Shown here piece after piece: positions 7,217-11,098 of a stretch of DNA of 11,098 nucleotides (within the stretch, counting starts at the first letter, position 1; every line of letters starts with the position of its first letter). Both the position numbers and the translations under genes were made by a program. The notes under the pieces were generated by a model. It saw only the letters and a program-made list of their open reading frames with translations, was not told the origin of the DNA and searched no databases. Source of the stretch: Planctomycetota bacterium (GTDB lineage Bacteria > Planctomycetota > Planctomycetia > Planctomycetales > Planctomycetaceae); assembly GCA_023429275.1 (NCBI GenBank), contig JAEYWB010000816.1, forward strand, positions 1 to 11,098, given 5' to 3'.

Positions 7217-7545
7217 GGACGGCCTGGAAGGTGAGTCCTTTGAAGGTGGCGAAGCGGTGAGGCTCGCTTTGGTCAATGCCTGTCAGCAGGGGACCTGGCG
7301 GCCTGAAAGGCCATCCGTTCCTCCAGCCCGGCCCAACGGGCCGGGGGATTCACGACACAAAAAGAGCGAAGGCCTGAAGGGCCGCTCGGCATGGATCTCG
7401 ACAGGCTCCAGGCCCGATGGGCCTGATGGGTCGGGCTGGAGGAACGAATGGCCCTTTGGGCCGGAAAAAGACACGATCAGGCCACAGCACTCAAAACCTC
7501 AGCAAAGACTGCGGCTTGCCACCTTCAAAGGGACGGCCTGGAAGG
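7217..7545. repeat. Palindrome-rich composite repeat element with nested inverted repeats
   Basis: About 330 bases with an ordered, nearly symmetric structure. The edges are an exact 15-base direct repeat, GGACGGCCTGGAAGG, at 7217-7231 and 7531-7545. Just inside is an exact 14-base inverted repeat, CCTTTGAAGGTGGC at 7237-7250 and its complement at 7518-7531. Further in is a 31-base inverted repeat, 7300-7330 against 7432-7462, with 27 of 31 positions matching. Six units of the form GGCC-N5-GGCC begin at 7300, 7330, 7371, 7411, 7450 and 7535. The arms centre on about 7380, so one strand could fold into one long hairpin. No transposase or convincing protein frame is inside. A non-autonomous mobile element, a dispersed intergenic repeat or a structured RNA are possible. 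Confidence 0.75.
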
Positions 7546-7579
7546 CCGTGCTACGGAGAGAGGGGCCTCACCTCAGCGG

Positions 7580-8863
7580 CTATGGAGCGACCGCTCCCGC
7601 GTACGGCTCGCCCACTTTCACCGGGGCAAAACTGACATCGGAGGTCGGTTTCAAAAAGCCCGCGCTGCCGGGGACCACGCTCTCGAACGCCAGGTCCGAG
7701 ACACCGCGGCGGCCGCCGCCAGGTGAGAAGATATCGACCTCTTTCGCTCCCACCTCGCCGCCGCGCCCTGTCATGTTCCCGGCAATCCCCGGTCCCCCCT
7801 CGATGAACGCCTTCCAGTTCTGCGTCGTGAGACCGGCGCGGACGACGAAATCGCCTCCCGTCGACTCGGGTGATCCGGTGGTTGCAGCCGGGCTCGCCGC
7901 GGGGGGAACGAACAGGTTGCCGATGACGGCCGACTTCATTCCCTGAGGGCTCCCCGCGGGGGCCTGGTTGAAGACGATCCCTTCGTTCACCCGGTAGAAC
8001 GTGTTGTTGAGCAGCAGCAGGTCAGCGATGTCCTGCTTGGCCGGCGGGAAGTACAGCCCCGTCTTCAGATCGACGAACCGGCACTGAGAGACCGTGACGT
8101 TTCCGAGCGCACCGGCTCCGAATTCGATCCCCGTCCGCATCGGAGCCTGAAACTGCGACTGGCGGATCGTGAGACCGAACAGCGTGTTCGTGGACGTCTT
8201 GACGAAGAGCCCTTTCGCTCCCGCAGCCCCCCCGAGGAACCGGCAGTTCTCGATCACGACAGGTTTTGCCGCGTCCTCACCCGCCACCGACTCCGTTACC
8301 AGGCCGAACTCACGGAAATTCCGGAACTCGACATTCGTCAGGCGGGAGTCAGCCTGGAGCGCCTCCACCTGGGCACAACCTTGTGACGCATTCGCGTCCA
8401 GCACGAGGTTCTCGAGCACCAGGCCGTTCGCCATCGGGATGTTCAGAATCAGCTTGCCCGGCGCGGGCCGCAGAACGGCGGGGGAGGCGACATCCGAAGT
8501 GATCGTGAGCGGCGATGTGAGACCGATCCCGCTGACGGCGATCGCCTCGCTGTACCAGTAGCCTCCGGTGACCTTGATGGTCCGCCGCGATCCGTCGGCG
8601 GGCACATTCTTGAGGAAGTAAGCGACCGCCTCGGTGACCGTCCCAAAGTCTCCCATCGGGCCGACCGTGTAGGTCTCCCCCTGGGGCCTTCCCGGCGGCT
8701 TAGCGCCGCGAGCCGCGGCAGCCGACGGGAGAGCAGCCGCGGTAGGCCGAACAGCCGCAGTCTCCGGTGTCCCCGGGGCTGTCGGGGTCGTTTTGCCTTT
8801 CGGCCAGAAGGCGACGGCGAGCACGATCGCGAGAAGAGCGGCTCCCCCTCCGCCAGCGATCAT
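7580..8863 (-). CDS. Membrane-anchored right-handed beta-helix protein
   Basis: A 427-residue product if it starts at the only in-frame ATG. Residues 3-20 form a transmembrane helix (GGGGAALLAIVLAVAFW) preceded in frame by basic KVRRN and followed by PKGK. A Pro/Ala/Thr linker covers about 25-62. The rest is a parallel beta-helix: YTVGPMGDFGTVTEAVAYF (65-83) is a typical N-terminal cap, followed by coils such as NLVLDAN, LTNVEFRNF, VVIENCRFL, LTIRQSQF, VTVSQCRFVDL, LLLLNNTFYRV and AVIGNLFV (to about 330). The fold is that of pectate-lyase-like proteins; no lyase active site is evident, so binding rather than catalysis is as likely. The start has no ribosome site, and the 44 codons between it and the preceding stop hold no ATG, GTG or TTG yet look protein-like. 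It is probably the C-terminal part of a larger protein shared with the upstream reading frame. Confidence 0.8.
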   Translation of the reverse strand: MIAGGGGAALLAIVLAVAFWPKGKTTPTAPGTPETAAVRPTAAALPSAAAARGAKPPGRPQGETYTVGPMGDFGTVTEAVAYFLKNVPADGSRRTIKVTGGYWYSEAIAVSGIGLTSPLTITSDVASPAVLRPAPGKLILNIPMANGLVLENLVLDANASQGCAQVEALQADSRLTNVEFRNFREFGLVTESVAGEDAAKPVVIENCRFLGGAAGAKGLFVKTSTNTLFGLTIRQSQFQAPMRTGIEFGAGALGNVTVSQCRFVDLKTGLYFPPAKQDIADLLLLNNTFYRVNEGIVFNQAPAGSPQGMKSAVIGNLFVPPAASPAATTGSPESTGGDFVVRAGLTTQNWKAFIEGGPGIAGNMTGRGGEVGAKEVDIFSPGGGRRGVSDLAFESVVPGSAGFLKPTSDVSFAPVKVGEPYAGAVAP

Positions 8864-8995
8864 CTGGTTGCGCCGGACTTTCAGCCAGGCCTGCGCTGCG
8901 CCGGCGGGAGTGGTCCCTCCCGGCTTCGTTGTCGCAGCCGGCCGGGACTGTGGAGCCGTTGCCGGACCGGCATCGTCATAAGGTTCCGCGAACGG
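8864..8995 (-). other. In-frame protein-like spacer between a TAA stop and the beta-helix frame
   Basis: Forty-four sense codons lie between TAA 8998-8996 and ATG 8863, in the frame of both flanking genes. They read PFAEPYDDAGPATAP, then a Thr/Pro/Ala/Gly linker, then AQAWLKVRRNQ directly before the transmembrane helix. PFAEP resembles NPFAD (188-192) of the upstream protein, and the basic KVRRN is what the positive-inside rule expects before the helix. The only possible initiator is one CTG. Most likely this is coding sequence of a once continuous gene. Confidence 0.55.
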
Positions 8996-11044
8996 TTAGT
9001 CCGAAGCTGGAGACGACGGAGCGGGTGAGTCCGCGTCCGGCGGGGAGATGATCGTCGCGCCGAACGGCGAATCGGACGGGTCGTCGACGGCAGGAGCCGC
9101 CGCCGGAGTGACCGGTGTTGCCGCTGCGACATCGTTCGCCCCGATGCCAAACAGATCCTCCGTTCCACCGGCAGGGGAGTCGACTGACGCCGGTTCGGCG
9201 AGGAAATCGGGGACGGACTCCTGCGGCGCAGCTGGAGGCGGCGCGGCGGGAGGCGATGCGGCGACCGGTGCTGCGGCGGGCGGCGTCGGAGCAGGTGTCG
9301 GTGCGGAAGCGACCGGAGGGGCGGCTCCCTCGGACGAGTGAACACCGAAGAGATCGGTCGGCATCTCCTCGGCCGCGGCGGGACCAGCGACACCCGCCAG
9401 AAAGTCGGGAACGTCGCTCGGAGGGGCGGAAGCGGCCGGAGCTGGCTTCTTGACGACTGCGGCCGGTGCCGGTTTCGGAGGAGGGGCTGCCGCTTTCGGA
9501 GGCGCGGCAGCCTTTGGGGGTGCCGGCTTCGGTGCCCCCTTCGCAGGGGCCGGAGGAGGACTCGGCGGACTCGATGCGGCTCCGAGAAAGTCCGGGAAGC
9601 CTTCGTCGCTCGCGGGAGGAGCGGAGCCTCCCTTGAGGAAATCGGGAACGTCCGATTCGGCGACAGGGGGAGGGGCCGAGGCCGGGGCGGCCTTCGCGGG
9701 CGGCTTGGCAGCGGCCTTCGGGGGGGCAGCAGGCGCCTTCTTCGGCGGAGCTTGCGGCGGCGGAGCAGGGGAGGTAGCGGCCTGCGGTTCCGTCACGCCA
9801 AAGAGATCCGGCATCGCTCCCGACTCAACGGGTGCCGACGCGGGACCGAGATTCAGGAAGTCGGGAACGTCCTCGGCCGGAGCGGAGACGGGCGACGGCG
9901 CCGCTGGCCCGGACTCCGCGACCGGTTCAGCCTTTGCGGGAGCAGGGGACGGAGCTGGGGCGGGAGGCGGCTCTTCAAAGGCGGTCGAGAAGAGGTCGCC
10001 GATCGGCACCGCGGTCGCGGCTCCTCCGGAAAGGAACGCGGGGACGTCATCCGCTGCAGCGGGCGTCTGGGCCGAAGCCTTCGCAGCGGCCGGCGACGGG
10101 GTGGGCTTGGCGACGGGCTTGGCCGTCGCCGGACGACCGGCTGGCTTCGCAGGAGTCGCCGGTGCCACCGGCGTTGGCGGAGGCGAGGCGGGCACGGGCC
10201 CATCCGAGAACAGGTCGGCGAAGCCTCCGGCGCCCGCCGAGTCGCCGTTGGATCCTCCCCCAGCATCCCCTCTCAGGAAGTCCGGGACGTCATTCGCCGC
10301 CGGGGGAACCGACGCCGCGGGCTGCGGAGGAGCGGTCGCCGCACGCGGGGGCGCGGCGGAGGCCGGTTTGGCTTTCGGCGGGGTCTTGACCGGTGGTTTC
10401 GCGGCGGCCGGGGCGGCTGGAGCCCCTTTCTTCGGAGCAGCAGGCGGGGTCGCCGGAGGACCGGAGACATCGGCGAACGGATTGACGAACTCCTCGGCCT
10501 GGGCTGGCCCGCTGTCTCCCATCCGAAGGAAGTCGGGAACGTCGCCCCCACCTGCGACGGTTGGCGCTGCTGCAGGCCGAGCAGGGGAGGCAGCCTTCGG
10601 AGCGGCCTTCGCCGGCGCGGCTTTCGCAGGAGCCCCCTTGGGAGGTGCGGCCGGGCGGCTGGCGGCCGCAGGCCTGGGCGAAGGTGCCGCAGGCGGGGCT
10701 GCAGGCTCAGCGTCGAAGAAATTCGGAAAGCCGCCCGAGGGCTCGGGGCCGGAGGATCCCCCCCTCAGAAAGGCGGGAACATCATCATCAACAGGGGCGG
10801 CAGGGGTCGGAGACATCGGCGTCGCGGCGTCCCGAGCCTCGTCAGCAGCAACCGGGGGCGCAGAGGCGGACGGCGCTTCCGACATCTGACCGAACAGGTC
10901 TCCGAGGGCCGCAAACCCCTCGTCACCAATCGGGGCCGAAGGGGGGGGCGTGGCGGAAGCGGGCGACTTCACAGGAGCAGGTTTGGGTGTCGGTGAGGAG
11001 GCAGGGGCCGTGCTGATCGTTCCCGAGTCTTCCGGCTTCCGCAT
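8996..11044 (-). CDS. Pro/Ala-rich protein with eight VP[D/A]FL ... DLF motif repeats, possibly 5'-partial
   Basis: A 682-residue product from the only ATG in this frame; I recognise no globular domain. It is dominated by Pro, Ala and Lys linkers and should be disordered. Eight motifs VPDFL or VPAFL begin at residues 89, 169, 253, 334, 393, 466, 545 and 611, usually preceded by acidic residues and often followed by R, K or G. Each is followed about 20 residues later by DLF[G/S] or a variant (NFF 108, NPF 188, DLF 277, 350, 413, DFLG 485, DLFG 564 and 630). An extra DLFG sits near 49. Such acidic-hydrophobic islands in a flexible chain suggest multivalent binding to a partner. The frame remains open for 18 codons to the window edge (AWLVSQGVAAPGIADSGR), and the ATG has GGGAG only one base away, so the real start may be outside. 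TAA at 8998-8996 stops it in the frame of the beta-helix gene. Confidence 0.72.
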   Translation of the reverse strand: MRKPEDSGTISTAPASSPTPKPAPVKSPASATPPPSAPIGDEGFAALGDLFGQMSEAPSASAPPVAADEARDAATPMSPTPAAPVDDDVPAFLRGGSSGPEPSGGFPNFFDAEPAAPPAAPSPRPAAASRPAAPPKGAPAKAAPAKAAPKAASPARPAAAPTVAGGGDVPDFLRMGDSGPAQAEEFVNPFADVSGPPATPPAAPKKGAPAAPAAAKPPVKTPPKAKPASAAPPRAATAPPQPAASVPPAANDVPDFLRGDAGGGSNGDSAGAGGFADLFSDGPVPASPPPTPVAPATPAKPAGRPATAKPVAKPTPSPAAAKASAQTPAAADDVPAFLSGGAATAVPIGDLFSTAFEEPPPAPAPSPAPAKAEPVAESGPAAPSPVSAPAEDVPDFLNLGPASAPVESGAMPDLFGVTEPQAATSPAPPPQAPPKKAPAAPPKAAAKPPAKAAPASAPPPVAESDVPDFLKGGSAPPASDEGFPDFLGAASSPPSPPPAPAKGAPKPAPPKAAAPPKAAAPPPKPAPAAVVKKPAPAASAPPSDVPDFLAGVAGPAAAEEMPTDLFGVHSSEGAAPPVASAPTPAPTPPAAAPVAASPPAAPPPAAPQESVPDFLAEPASVDSPAGGTEDLFGIGANDVAAATPVTPAAAPAVDDPSDSPFGATIISPPDADSPAPSSPASD
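9200..10780 (-). repeat. Eight imperfect coding repeats (VP[D/A]FL modules)
   Basis: The motif codons lie at 10780-10766, 10540-10526, 10288-10274, 10045-10031, 9868-9854, 9649-9635, 9412-9398 and 9214-9200, spaced 177-252 bases apart. The DNA around each motif is well conserved on the minus strand (GACGTTCCCGACTTCCT and close variants), while the linkers differ in length and sequence. This fits old internal duplication with selection on the short motif. Confidence 0.8.
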
Positions 11045-11098
11045 TCTCCCACTGTCGGCGATTCCCGGTGCCGCGACACCCTGGGAAACGAGCCAGGC

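Noticed and set aside
6878..7276. Upstream in-frame extension of queD by 133 residues
   Set aside because: The family begins at MFRVSQEIDF; the added part is Arg/Pro/Ser-rich noise and runs into the palindromic element.
7217..7547. CRISPR array
   Set aside because: The repeated units are only 13 bases, differ in their middle, have unequal spacing and no unique spacers of constant length.
9338..10996. Long plus-strand open frames (552 and 479 codons) opposite the motif-repeat protein
   Set aside because: They are Arg/Gly/Ser-rich or Ala/Gly-rich mirror images of a GC-rich Pro/Ala repeat gene, with no domain and no ribosome site; the minus strand carries the conserved motifs.
9001..11044. Resemblance of DLF, NPF and SPF motifs to eukaryotic endocytic adaptor motifs
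   Set aside because: Such three-residue motifs arise easily in a repeat protein rich in D, P and F; nothing else in the window supports a coat-like role.

Overview
The window is GC-rich (by eye, above 60%) and every gene I can support lies on the minus strand, so transcription runs from the right edge to the left edge. The gene content points strongly to a planctomycete (Planctomycetota): an exported formylglycine-type sulfatase, a stand-alone neutral-ceramidase-domain protein of the form common in that phylum, a secreted NGN-repeat beta-propeller, a membrane-anchored right-handed beta-helix protein, and a very Pro/Ala-rich motif-repeat protein. This placement rests on recognising families, not on a marker gene.

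In transcription order: (1) 11098-8996, a long disordered Pro/Ala-rich protein carrying eight VP[D/A]FL motifs, each followed by a DLF-like motif; its frame is open to the window edge, so its true N-terminus may lie outside. (2) 8863-7580, a transmembrane helix plus a beta-helix domain, in exactly the same frame as gene 1 and separated from it only by one TAA codon and 44 protein-like sense codons. (3) 7579-6878, about 700 bases without a gene, holding a compact palindrome-rich element (7217-7545). (4) 6877-6461, a QueD/6-pyruvoyl-tetrahydropterin-synthase family enzyme. (5) 6349-5399, an exported six-repeat beta-propeller. (6) 5094-3694, a ceramidase-domain protein. (7) 3281-2175, a DUF444 (YeaH/YhbH) von Willebrand A-like protein, followed after 37 bases by (8) 2137-1448, a lipoprotein cyclophilin. 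(9) 1190 to the left edge, a sulfatase missing its C-terminus.

Most neighbours are separated by 100-400 bases and look like single transcription units; only DUF444-cyclophilin looks like a tight operon. The exported proteins (sulfatase, cyclophilin lipoprotein, ceramidase-like, propeller, beta-helix) suggest a region concerned with the cell envelope and extracellular substrates, but no single pathway ties the window together.

The parts most worth a second look are the right-hand locus and the repeat element. At the right, eight copies of a motif closely resembling the FtsZ C-terminal peptide (DIPAFLR) sit in a likely disordered linker, which probably once continued, or still does by readthrough, into the membrane-anchored beta-helix domain. 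The element at 7217-7545 has 15-base direct repeats at its edges, two nested near-symmetric inverted repeats and six GGCC-N5-GGCC units.
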